Shown: in pieces, positions 52,994-63,196 of the stretch | How the letters are laid out: the number at the start of each line of letters is the position of its first letter | Numbering within the stretch: the first letter of the stretch is position 1 | DNA from: Coix lacryma-jobi var. lacryma-jobi | Taxonomy: Eukaryota; Streptophyta; Magnoliopsida; Poales; Poaceae | DNA length: 64,000 nt | Direction: 5' to 3' | Assembly (NCBI GenBank): GCA_009763385.1 | Contig: CM019831.1 | Location: 116,877,482-116,941,481, forward strand | Translations under genes and position numbers: made by a program | Notes under the pieces: generated by a model | The model's database searches: none | Told to the model about the DNA's origin: nothing | Seen by the model: the letters and a program-made list of their open reading frames with translations, nothing else

Positions 52994-55900
52994 ATGGATA
53001 ACTGTGACTGGATGTACACGGGCCACGCAAGTAAGAGCACAGAATGGGTTACTAAGACCAATGCTTTCTTAGAGCATGCGTTTGGTCCGGCTGCTAAAGG
53101 GTCGAGTCGAATGCTGTGTCCCTGCAGCAAATGTGGGAACAAGAAAAGAAAATATAAGAATAACGTGGGGGTAGATCTTTACAAGTATGGATTCATTGAA
53201 AACTATACTTGTTGGGTCTACCATGGTGAAGCCGATCGGATTAGAGAGGAGGTGGTGAGACAATGCCTCGAGGAGTATGATGGAGATGCCGGGGTAGCAG
53301 ACATGATGGGAGACTTTCAAGAGGCACAATTCGGTGAAGGATTGGAGGAGCCAGAGGACACCGCAAAGGCGTTCTACGACATGATGTCTTCGGCACAGAA
53401 GCCCCTTCATGAAAAGACAATGGTTTCACAACTGGATGCCATTGGACGTCTAATGGGGTTCAAGTCGCAGTATAGCTTGAGTCGAGACGCCTTCGATGGC
53501 ATGTTGGCAATTTTGGGCACCCTGTTGCCGGAGGGTCACATTCTGCCGAAGAACACGTACGAGTCACAGAAACTTCTTCGTGCACTTAAGATGTCGTATG
53601 AGCAGATCCATGCTTGTCCAAAAGGGTGCGTCCTATTCAGGAAAGATCACGAGAAAGCAACACACTGTCCAAAGTGCAAAGCCTCTAGGTATGTGGAGGT
53701 AGACCATGGAGATGGCAAGAAGGAACAACTTAATATCCCCGAGATGGTCCTACGATACCTTCCTTTCATACCTAGGATCCAACGACTGTACATGACAGAG
53801 GACTCTGCGAAACAGATGACATGGCACAAGAATGGCAAAAGATACAATCCTGACAAGATGGTACACCCATCGGATGGTGAAGCATGGAAGCACTTCGATG
53901 CCATGCATCCTGGCAAAGTTATGGAGGCTCGAAATGTACGTGTGGCACTGGCGACAGATGGGTTCAACCCGTATGGAATGATGGCGGCCCCGTACACTTG
54001 TTGGCCTGTGTTTGTGATCCCCCTCAATCTCCCTCCCGGTGTTATGTTTGACCCTAAGAACGTATTCTTGTCGCTGATAATTCCTAGACACCCGGGAAAC
54101 AATATGGGTGTGTTCATGGAGCCTTTGTTGGATGAATTGTTCCAAGCTTGGGAAAACCCGGTACTGACATATGACCGAGCAACAATGAAGAACTTCAAAA
54201 TGCATGTGTGGTACCAGTACTCCCTGCATGACTTCCTGGCGTATGGCTTATTTAGCGCTTGGTGTGTTCACGGGAAGTTCACATGCCCAATATGCAAGGC
54301 AGCTGTGAAGTTCACTTGGTTGAAGAAGGGAGGCAAGTATTCTTCTTTCGACCAGCATCGTCAATTCTTGCCTCTTGACCATGCGTTCAGACGTGACATC
54401 AAGCACTTCAGGAAAGGTGTTCAAGTCACCAACCCCATTCCTCAGTTCAAGAGCGGATCCGAGGTCCGTGCCGATATAGAGGCTCTGAAGTTTGATAAAG
54501 ACAACGGTCGTTTTTTCGGGTACGGAGAGGAACACATGTGGACCCATATATCGGGCTTGACTAGACTCCCCTATTACAATGACCTTCTTTGTCCGCACTA
54601 CATCGATGTAATGCACACAGAAAAGAATATCGCTGAGGCACTCTTTGCAACACTCATGGACACAGAAAAGTCAAAGGACAACGTTAAGGCTAGACTGGAC
54701 CTGCAAGAGATGTGCGATAGACCAAAGCTAGTGATGAGGGCGCCTGGTGCTGGAAAGAAATGGAAAAGAGGTCCGACCGATTATATATTGAAAAGAGACC
54801 ATAGGAAGAAAGTACTACAGTGGATCCAGGCGTTAAGGTTCCCTGATGGGTATGCGGCGAATCTGAGGAGGGGAGTGAACTTGTCCACTATGCAAGTGTT
54901 AGGGATGAAGAGTCATGACTACCACATATGGATCGAGCGGCTCCTTCCTGCGATGACCCGGGGATACCTCCCTGAGCCTGTGTGGCGCGTGCTGGCAGAG
55001 TTGAGCTATTTCTTTCGCCAGCTTTGTGCCAAGGAGATATCTTATGACGTGATTGCTAACCTAGAGGAAGTGGCACATGTGTTGATCTGCAAGTTGGAGA
55101 TGATCTTTCCACCCGGCTTCTTCCTGCCGATGCAGCATCTGATTTTGCACCTACCGTACGAGGCATGGATGGGGGGGCCGTGCAGTGCCATTGGTGCTTT
55201 CCAGTTGATAGATGTCTAAAGGTTCTTCGGAAAAAGTATAGAAATAAAGCTAAAATAGAGGCTTCCGTGGCAGAAGCATTTATTCTGGAGGAGGTGTCGA
55301 ACTTCACAACAACATATTATAAGGATAACCTTCCTAGCGTGCACAATCCACCCTCTCGTTACAACGTCGACGAGAGTTTATCGAACCTCAGCCTTTTCAA
55401 AGGCCAACTCGGAAGAGCAAGCGCATCGAGGACCAAGATGTTGCGGCATGATGAGTGTCACACTATCATGTTGTATGTGTTGTTGAACCTTGACGAAGTG
55501 ACTCCTTATGTGCAGTAAGTTCTCAATGAGCTTGTTACATGCGCCGTCACTATCTTCAATCTATTGATTCGACCTCCTTGTTTTTAAGGAATTTTATTGA
55601 TGAATACTGGAGAGAGGATAGAGAACCTTCCTCTGAAGAACAAGACCATCTTCTCAAAAATGGTGTGCCCGATTTCATTTCGTGGTTTAGTACGAAGGTA
55701 CCACCCAACTAACCTTGTATTTCAATTCATTTCTTGTTTCATTTCATGAAACGATCTACCCTGTCTCAACTTACAGGCCCGCACAGATGCGGAAGTGATG
55801 GATGAGTTGAAACAGGTTGCCAATGGCTTCGACTATAGGGTCAAGTCATCCATCGTTTATTATGTGAATGGCTATCACTTTCACACAAGTAGCTACGAGC

Positions 55901-56583
55901 AGAGTCGGCCCAATCGAAAGACCTCAAATACCGGAGTTCGTACGCCCGGCACCGATGAGCGCGACTATTACGGCATTGTCGAAGAAATATATGAGCTCAA
56001 CTTTGAGGGTACCAAAGCTATTAATCCGGTGGTATTCAAATGTCATTGGTTCGATCCTGATGTCACGAGAAGAGCCCCTGAGATTGGGCTAGTCGAAATT
56101 CGACAGGACACCGTTTACAAGGGAGACGATGTCTATATTGTGGCTCAACAGGCCACACAAGTTTATTATCTCCCATGGGCGTGTCAAGAAGACGACAATC
56201 TTATGGGTTGGTACCTTGTGCAGTTAGTATCGCCGCGCGGTAAAGCGCCTCTCCCAAACGATGATGACTACAACTTCGACCCAAACACATATAACGGAGA
56301 GTTCTTTCAACCTGAGGGGCTAGAAGGGAGGTTTGACATTGACATTTTTGAGCTGATGGACATGGAAGAAGACGATGACAATGATATTGATGAGGACGAG
56401 GGTGATGAGGTGCACAATGCCAAGGACTTAAGAATGCTTGAGCGATTACAGTTTGGTGGTGACATTGATGAGGACGAGGGTGATGAGGATGATGGAGACG
56501 ACGCCGATTGTTTCGACAATATTGACAGTGATGACGACACACGAGGGGCACTAGCCACTGACAATCGCGGAGATAATTTTTAA
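52994..56583 (+). CDS. TNP2: CACTA TNP2-type transposase, three coding exons, one frameshift
   Basis: This is the transposase that cuts and rejoins element ends in the nucleus. The ATG is at 52994. The N-terminal transposase-associated domain shows DWMYTGHASKSTEWV and CPCSKCGN. The transposase-21 core has CPKGCVLFRKDH and ATDGFNPYGMMAAPYTCWPV. A DUF4218-type part has PAMTRGYLPEPVWRVLAELS and IFPPGFFLPMQHL. A one-base loss near 55175, just after a run of seven G, shifts the frame; coding goes on in another frame to 55514. Intron 1 is 55515-55588 (TGCA/GTAAGT) and joins PYVQ to NFIDEYWRED. Intron 2 is 55698-55776. The last exon carries the DUF4216-type part (KCHWFDPD, VYYLPWACQ) and a highly acidic tail. 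The stop is at 56581. Confidence 0.92.
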
Positions 56584-56701
56584 TTCATGTAATGCTATAT
56601 TGTTATAATTATTTTGGAATTATGTTTCGTTCATTTTGTATCTCTTTATAAATACTTATCGTTTATTTATGCTAATTGATTTTATCTTTGCAATCGATAA
56701 A

Positions 56702-59093
56702 ATGCCGGGCGGAAGGCGGCAACAGCGGCGGGTCAACTCGCGCTACCAGAGGTCCAGCTCACCACCCACCGCAGCCGAGGAGCCATCGACGAGGAGGGCA
56801 AGGACCGGCCGCCCCCGCGGACGTCCTAGGAGGGAGCCGACTCCCGACCCGACTCCCGACCCGGCGCAGACCTCCTCGGACGACGACCAGGGGGACGCCA
56901 GAGGGACGACCAGGAGGACGTCGGACGACGACACCACTTCCTCGGTGCGTCGCTAGGGGGACCTGGGGGACGAGATCGTAGGTGCCTCAGGAGGGGGTTC
57001 CACTTCCTCTGCTTCGAGAAGAGTCTACTTGCGCGGCCCCTCGCAGCTCCCGCAGCAGCGGATCGCACCTAGCCGCCGCCCGGTGATTCGACCTTACGGT
57101 GACAAGTAAGTTACCATTATTGTTTTCACTACTTGTTCACATGACATGTTCAAAATTAAACTTCCGACTAACAGTTGTTCTTAATGACTCATGCAGGAAC
57201 TGGGAACTTGTGGCAGGGGGCAAGACACGCCATATCAATGGCACGTTAAGTCTTCTGATTCGGAAGAACTACCCTGGCTTGGTCAACTACGCCGGGGTTA
57301 GGTCACCGCCCTGGACGTGGGACCACTTCGATGCTGCTGAGGACCCCACGTACGCCACCGTTGCAGCGCGGATTAGGGCCGAGTTCTGGGTGAGTCTTGC
57401 TCGCACAACATTTCTCAATGATACGTATTTGTTGGACGTTCTTGAAATAATGAAAGGGTACATGTTGTCTTTATGCAGGAGTACTTTGCGTGCGAGGCGG
57501 GGAGAGAGGCCGAGGCGATGCACGTGCAGGACAGGGTCTGCACTTCCCGGCTCGCGGATATGTACCACGAGGCGCGGATCCAGTGCATCATCAACTACAA
57601 CGCCGACGTGTTAGGGACGACGGTGAAGAAGACGGATGCTAGGCAGATGATGCTGACTAGGGAGACCGACCTCACTAGGGAGCAGTACATCCAGGTACGT
57701 ACAAAACACTAATACTGATTGGTCCATCCATCACTTAGTGGCTCTTCTAACATATTAAATACTTATTGTCTTGCAGTTCTGTCCTGGTTGGTGCGCCAAT
57801 CACCTAGACTGCTGGTTGGCCATTGTGGACAAGTGGAAATCGGATGAGTGGTACGAGAGGCATAGTGCCCGCCGAGACTGCCGCCTGCAGATGCCTGGGG
57901 TGCCACACCACCAAGGCAACCTTAGCCTCGCTGCGTACGCCAACAGATGGGTATGCTCTACTGTTTTTTTATTATAACACTCAATTACTCATTACTTGTA
58001 ATCATCTGTGTTTTCCTCGCAGTCTCAGTCGCATGGTGGTGAGGAGTGCCTCCCTTTCAAGGCGTACCACTTGTCACACCAGGGCAAGGCGACTGCAGCG
58101 AGCACCCAGTACAACCCAAACGCCGGGCCCGAGGAGTTCACCAACACGAACGCCTACACCAAGGTCACCGAGTACACCACGGCGGCTCGCGAGCGCCATG
58201 GGGAGGACTTCGATCCGGCCAGCCAGCCCCTAGATACAGACCTGGTGATGAGGCTGGGAGGAGGGAAGCAGCACGGCCGGTACTGGATAGCCAACAGTGC
58301 AGTTGACTCGTCCTCTGTTCCCAACCTCGCCGAGATTCGAGCTGCCAGCACGAGCTCCTCCGTCCCCATACGACCTCGGCAGCTGACCTCACAGCAGATG
58401 ATGGCAACACTTCAGGTAAATACTTGTTCTATTCGTCGTTCATTGCTTTTACACATATACCTTGTCTTTGCATTGTTTAAACCTTATGGGACGAATTTTG
58501 CAGGCCCAGATGCAGGCCCAGGCGAACCAGGTGCAGAGGTTGCAGGCCATGCACGAGGCCCAGGCGGCGGCCCATCGTCGCGAGTTAATGGCCGTCCAAC
58601 AGCGGGAGGCGCAGAGGACGCAGGACATAGCTCACTTCTTTGGGAGCCTGAACATCCCGGGTGTTGTCGTGCCTCCCTCGCTGCTCACTCCTTTTGTGCC
58701 TCCTGTTACTCCTTCGACAGAGACTCCGGTGAGTATATATGGTTGTTTATATTTCTTTAACTTTTACGGCCGTCCTCCAGGTGCTAACGAATTTGCTTCT
58801 CCTTTGTGCACTCACAGTCGGAGGGTTCGACACCGACTCCTCAACCTGGCGTTCCTCCGCACACTCTGTACATCACTGGTGGCCCTCCTCCGCAGCCTGG
58901 GTGTCTCCCCGGTGGCCCTACTCCGCCCACCCGGTGGCCAGGTTACCTTCCTGGCCAGTCGGGGTACACCGGGTGGCCATCTGGACCTCCGCCGCCCGCG
59001 TGGCAAGGTTGGCAAGGTGGTCCTTCGGGCGGGTCGTGGGACGCGTGGCAAGGTGGGGGTTCTTCACAATCTGAGCACCAAGGTGAGCAGTGA
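56702..59093 (+). CDS. Second CACTA protein (En/Spm 'plant transposase' type), seven exons
   Basis: It probably binds the subterminal repeats, like TNPA. The ATG is at 56702. Predicted exons are 56702-57105, 57197-57389, 57479-57694, 57777-57950, 58023-58415, 58504-58728 and 58818-59093; all junctions are GT-AG and in phase. The N-terminus is basic (GRRQQRRVNSRYQRSS, RTGRPRGRPRREPTPD). Exons 2-5 hold the conserved part (LSLLIRKNYPGLV, WCANHLDCWLAIVDKW, LAAYANRW, CLPFKAYHLSHQGK). Exon 6 is a Gln-rich coiled coil (QMQAQANQVQRLQAMHEAQA). Exon 7 ends in a Gly/Trp/Pro-rich tail. One TAG (56954-56956) interrupts exon 1, where CAG is the likely ancestor. Confidence 0.88.
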
Positions 59094-59334
59094 TGGCCGA
59101 CTTAGATTTGTCATGGACTTGTGAGATGGATGTGATGGACTTGTGAACTTGTAATAAACTTGTGACCTTGTGATACGTGGAGACTGAACGTGTGATATTT
59201 GTCTGAAATGGATATACATGTGATATATGGATGTGTGATATATATGCATGTGATATTTGTCTGAAATGGAATATGGATGTGTGATATGTTTTCTGTGTAA
59301 GAAAATGAAAACAGAAAAAAAAATTCCATTTTTC

Positions 59335-59825
59335 CCAGCTTTGCCGAGTGCCACACTGGGCAAAGAGGTCATGGCACTCGGCAAAGCTGGGCAAATTTTC
59401 CCCAGCTCGACCTCTTTGCCGAGTGCCTTGACCATGGCACTCGGCAAAGAGGCCCTCTTTGCCGAGTGTCGGCCTACGTGGCACTCGGCAAAGAGGGCCC
59501 CCTTTGTCGAGTGTCAGCCACGTGGCACTCTGCAAAGGGGCCCTCTTTGCCGAGTGCCGGCCCACGTGGCACTCGGCAAAGGGGCCCTCTTTGCCGAGTA
59601 CCGGTCCACGTGGCACTCGGCAAAGAGGCCGTCAAGTGACGGCTCCCGTTTGCTTCGCCGAGTGCTGACCTGGCACTCGGCGAATCCTTTGCCGAGTGCC
59701 CGATATTTGGCACTCGGCAAAGATATCGTTGCCGACAATTTCTTCGCCGAGTGCGGCACTCGGCGAAGCCTTCGCCGAGTGCGAGAGGCCCTTCGCCGAG
59801 TGCAGCCAGCACTCGGCAAAGCCGG
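59335..59825. repeat. Right subterminal repeats of the CACTA
   Basis: About 18 copies of TTTGCCGAGTGCC or its complement run to within 15 bp of the right terminus. They are arranged as facing pairs, as on the left side. Confidence 0.9.
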
Positions 59826-60041
59826 CGTTCCCTGTAGTGAACTCAATAAAACTTCATCAGATAAAACAGTGAACAGTCTTCATCAAATAAAACAGTGAAC
59901 AACCCGATGGATCCAGAGAACCACCTAGTGAGACTTTTTGTTGTTGGATGGTTAGTTGGTGGAAAAGGACATCACTAGATCAATCAAATGCATAAAAGCA
60001 TCAATGAAACCAGAGAACAACTCGATTGTAACCCAGCTTCA

Positions 60042-60266
60042 GGCCTTGTTTAGTGTGTGAAACATTTGGGGAAAAGTTATTGTGGCACTTTCATTGTTAT
60101 TTGACAAACTTTATTCAAACGTAACTATACTCAGAAGATTCGTCTCGATATTTACAGACAAACTGTGCAATTAGTTATTTTTTACCAACATTTAATGCTC
60201 CATTAATACGTCTAAAGATTCGATGTGACGGAAAATCTTGACAAATGTTGGGATCTGAACATGGCC
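60042..60266. mobile_element. Tourist-like MITE (225 bp), target TCA
   Basis: It begins GGCCTTGTTTAGTGTG and ends GGGATCTGAACATGGCC, the common grass GGCCTTGTTTAG type. TCA is on both sides (60039-60041 and 60267-60269). Tourist elements usually duplicate TWA, so the superfamily is not certain. Confidence 0.65.
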
Positions 60267-61051
60267 TCACTAAAAGTTCTGATGGGATGAGCTTGGGACA
60301 CCAGACAAACAGTGAAGATATCTGTACTTTCTAGAAAACATCCTAGATAAAAACTAGAAGCACCAGATGCTGATTTGTTGTTGAAAATGACATTAGAATT
60401 CATTACTAAAAAAAGTTTGTAGCAACACCTCATTTTTTTAGGGGCGGCTCTATATAGAGCCACCCCTACAAATACCGCTCAGATGAGCGGCTGTTGTTAT
60501 GAGTCATTCCCTACAAATGGCTCAAATTTGTAGCAGCAGCTCAATATCCAGTCGCCCCTACAAATTCTATTTGTAGAGGCGGTTCTATATTTAGCTGCCT
60601 CTATAAATAGACATCAAATAATTAAATTAACTACTAATTTTCTTCAAACAATCTCGGATGAAGAAACAACCAAAATAAAAGTTGTACACCTTGAAAAGTT
60701 ATAGAACTTTGATGGTTATAACTTTTTCATTTGAATTCATTTTGTTATAGAAATCTATGTTTGAATTTGTCAAATTTAAATTCAAAATTTTTAAATGATC
60801 TTGGATGGAAAAACAACCAGAACAGAAGTTGTAGATCTTGAAAAGTTATAGAACTTTGATGTTTGCAACTTTTTCATTTAAATTCATCTTGTCATAGAAA
60901 TCTATGTTTAAATTCTTGAAAAGTTACACAACTTTATAGTTGACCACTTTTTTATTTGAATTCGTTTAGTCTCAAACACTTAATTTAAACTTAGTTTAGT
61001 ATAATAATATGAGTAGACCCAAAATCTAATATAAACACAAGTGAATGTGAG

Positions 61052-61135
61052 GTGCAGTGGCAGAGGAGGGTCGCACGAGGGTGAGCTCGTGAGTTCGAAT
61101 CCTGGTAAGCGTGCGTTTTTCCCACGAAAAATGTC
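61052..61135 (+). other. tRNA-like module in CACTA-like element B
   Basis: TGGCAGAGGAGG (61058-61069) fits a pol III A box and GTTCGAATCC (61093-61102) fits a B box, with 35 nt between starts. After it, CCCACGAAAAATGTCAC and ACTTATGACTTCGAC match the sequence after the module in element A. No proper anticodon arm is seen. It may be a SINE head or a captured tRNA relic. Confidence 0.6.
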
Positions 61136-61172
61136 ACAACTTATGACTTCGACCAAGACGGGCGGACACTAG

Positions 61173-62090
61173 TCAGTGGGGTCCTCTCTCGAGGAGGACG
61201 GCCTGCCTCTGGGCGTTGCTCTCCATGAAGCAGCGCATGTCGCGCTTGAAGGTGGTGAGCATGCTCCGGCGCACTTGCTCGTCACTGTCGTCAAGCATGC
61301 GAGCCACGTGGGCTGAGGCCACCGGGGACACCAGAAGTTCAGGCTCCGCCGGGCGGCGGAGCATGCGCGAGCGGACTAGCGTCGGGGTCGGGTTCCAGCG
61401 AGGCGCCGCCACGGGGACCCACAACCTGTAGCCCGTCGGGTTAGCGAACAAAGTGCTCTAGAAAGCGGAGGCCGGGTTATAGCGAACAAAGTGCTCTAGA
61501 AAGCAGAGGTGTATGAGTTGAAGACAGAGTCATGATCGTCCCAGTATGCGGCGAAATTGGGGTCCGCCATGGGCACAACAGACTCGAAGAGGTTGGCCCT
61601 AGGGCTCAACGTTGACGAAGATTGAGGGTGCAGCGCAATGGGTTGGGCGGCGGGGCGATGGGGTTAGGGTTGGGGTTGGGGTTACGGTCCAACTGCCCAG
61701 CACTGGCGCCTGGTAGCTTGGGCGCGGCAGGCGGCATGGCGGGGTGGCGTTGCGACACGAACTATGCTTGCTGAAATGCAAGGTGTAGAAGCTGCTGGAA
61801 GCATAGGGGCGCGGGACGTACCTGGCGACTGTGGAGCTCTCGCCCATGCCATAGTTCTGCCCGGCGCCCATGGAGCTCTCGCCCATGCCATAGCTCCGCG
61901 GCTGCGTTTGCGGATGATGGTACTGCTGCGCCAGCACCGGCTGAAGTCCCAGTTTCCTGAACAAGTCGGCCCCCGTGATTGGCGGGAGCGGGGGTTGGGG
62001 CTATGGCGAGGTGCGCTGCGGTTGAGGATGATGGTAGTGCTGCGTCGGCGTCGGCGCCACCAGAAGTTCCAGTTACCTCATCTGGAGTGG
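61173..62090 (-). pseudogene. Captured gene fragment inside CACTA-like element B, unknown
   Basis: This GC-rich sequence looks coding on the minus strand, although the element is otherwise AT-rich. Pieces are RKLGLQPVLAQQYHHPQ with a duplicated YGMGESS unit (61960-61830), MADPNFAAYWDDHDSVF (ATG at 61570) and ARMLDDSDEQVRRSMLTTF (about 61300). They lie in different frames and are broken by a stop near 61500. A duplicated GCGAACAAAGTGCTCTAGAAAGC-type unit lies at 61444-61503. GTCAGTGGGGTCCTC occurs at both edges (61172-61186 and 62093-62107). The source gene is not recognised. Confidence 0.5.
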
Positions 62091-62150
62091 GGTCAGTGGG
62101 GTCCTCCTCCGATTAAAAAAAATATTTTGCCCCTTTATGTAGTAGTGATT

Positions 62151-63196
62151 TAAACTATTTCACATTTAACTACGTCTATAAAAAGTACTAATATTTATGA
62201 CCGTGAATAAATATTGTTGAATTCATTATAGAATATACTTTATACATCGGCATTTTTAGAGATATAAATATCGATATTATGTTATATAAATTTTATCAAA
62301 TTTAATAAATTATCTGAACCAAAAATTGCACTCTTTTGGGATTATGGAGTATCCAGCAATCTATTCTATCTCCCTAAACTGTCGTCATAGTTTGATTTAC
62401 CTCCTTGAACTTCAAAAACAAACATCTTATTGCACAAACTCAAAATCGTTCAAAGTACCGCCATGTTCTAGTTTAGAGTGGTTTTAAAGGGGGATTTTGT
62501 CTTTTTTAGTTAAAAATCAATAAATACTCCATAAGGTCGCAACAAATGTCTCTAAGCCTTTCAAAAATTAAAATTCTATAAATATATTAGGATATGAAAA
62601 ATCAAAATAACATATTTAAACCTCATACAAATATATCTAGACGTTGCAGAAAATAGATTTAGCTCTATAAAAAAGAAGAATATTATCAAAAAATTGTAGA
62701 AAAATCCAATCATTAATGATGAATGCATCGATGCTAGTTGCATATTATGATTTTCCTTGCAAAAAGCTTTTACAACACATTTACATAAAAATTCTAATGT
62801 TTTAGACTTTTTTAGATATTTTTTTACATCTCCCTAGAGTTAAATTTATTTTTTTGAAGAATCTAGATTTATTTTACGAGCTATATAGAAACTTTATTTG
62901 CAATACCGTATCCTAATATATTTCTTGAATTTTCTTGGAAATTTTAAAAGTTTAGAGACATTTTCTGTGGTTTAAAAACCTTATCAAGTATTTATCAAAT
63001 TTTTATAAAACTTTAAAAGGTACAAAACCACTCCAAACAAAGGATGGGTCGATCCTCTCTTACTGGACACGGCGCATGAAGCCCAATACTGACGGCCCAT
63101 CATGTCCTTCCAAATTCTTGGCCCACTGGACACACGTTCGCGCCATGACGCCTTCACACGGCACACGCAAGTTCCAACCCGAAGCTTCCAAAATCC
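62151..63196. other. AT-rich intergenic sequence
   Basis: No gene is seen. The last ~200 bp become GC-rich and are the upstream region and leader of the FHA gene. Confidence 0.5.

Larger units (their letters stand above)
49805..59839 (+). mobile_element. Complete CACTA (En/Spm) transposon, 10,035 bp, target duplication AAC
   Basis: The left end is CACTACAGGAAACGC and the right end GGCGTTCCCTGTAGTG. AAC flanks both (49802-49804 and 59840-59842). TTTGCCGAGTGCC and its complement recur near both ends. Two + strand genes lie inside: a TNP2-type transposase and a second multi-exon protein. Only one frameshift and one stop codon damage them, so the copy may be recent or only just inactivated. Confidence 0.97.
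60401..62147 (+). mobile_element. Non-autonomous CACTA-like element B (1747 bp), target duplication ATT
   Basis: It begins CATTACTAAAAAAAG and ends CCTTTATGTAGTAGTG, degenerate CACTA termini. ATT flanks both ends (60398-60400 and 62148-62150). It shares its plan with element A at 17858-18746: subterminal GGCGG-type words, internal repeats of AAAAGTTATAGAACTTTGATG (two ~170 bp units, about 60650-60900), then the tRNA-like module about 650 bp from the left end. The right third holds extra GC-rich sequence absent from element A. Confidence 0.7.

Noticed and set aside
53647..54616. Minus-strand frames opposite the CACTA transposase
   Set aside because: They are shadows of the conserved transposase coding strand.
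61052..61135. Functional tRNA gene
   Set aside because: A- and B-box-like words are present, but no acceptor stem or anticodon arm pairs properly.
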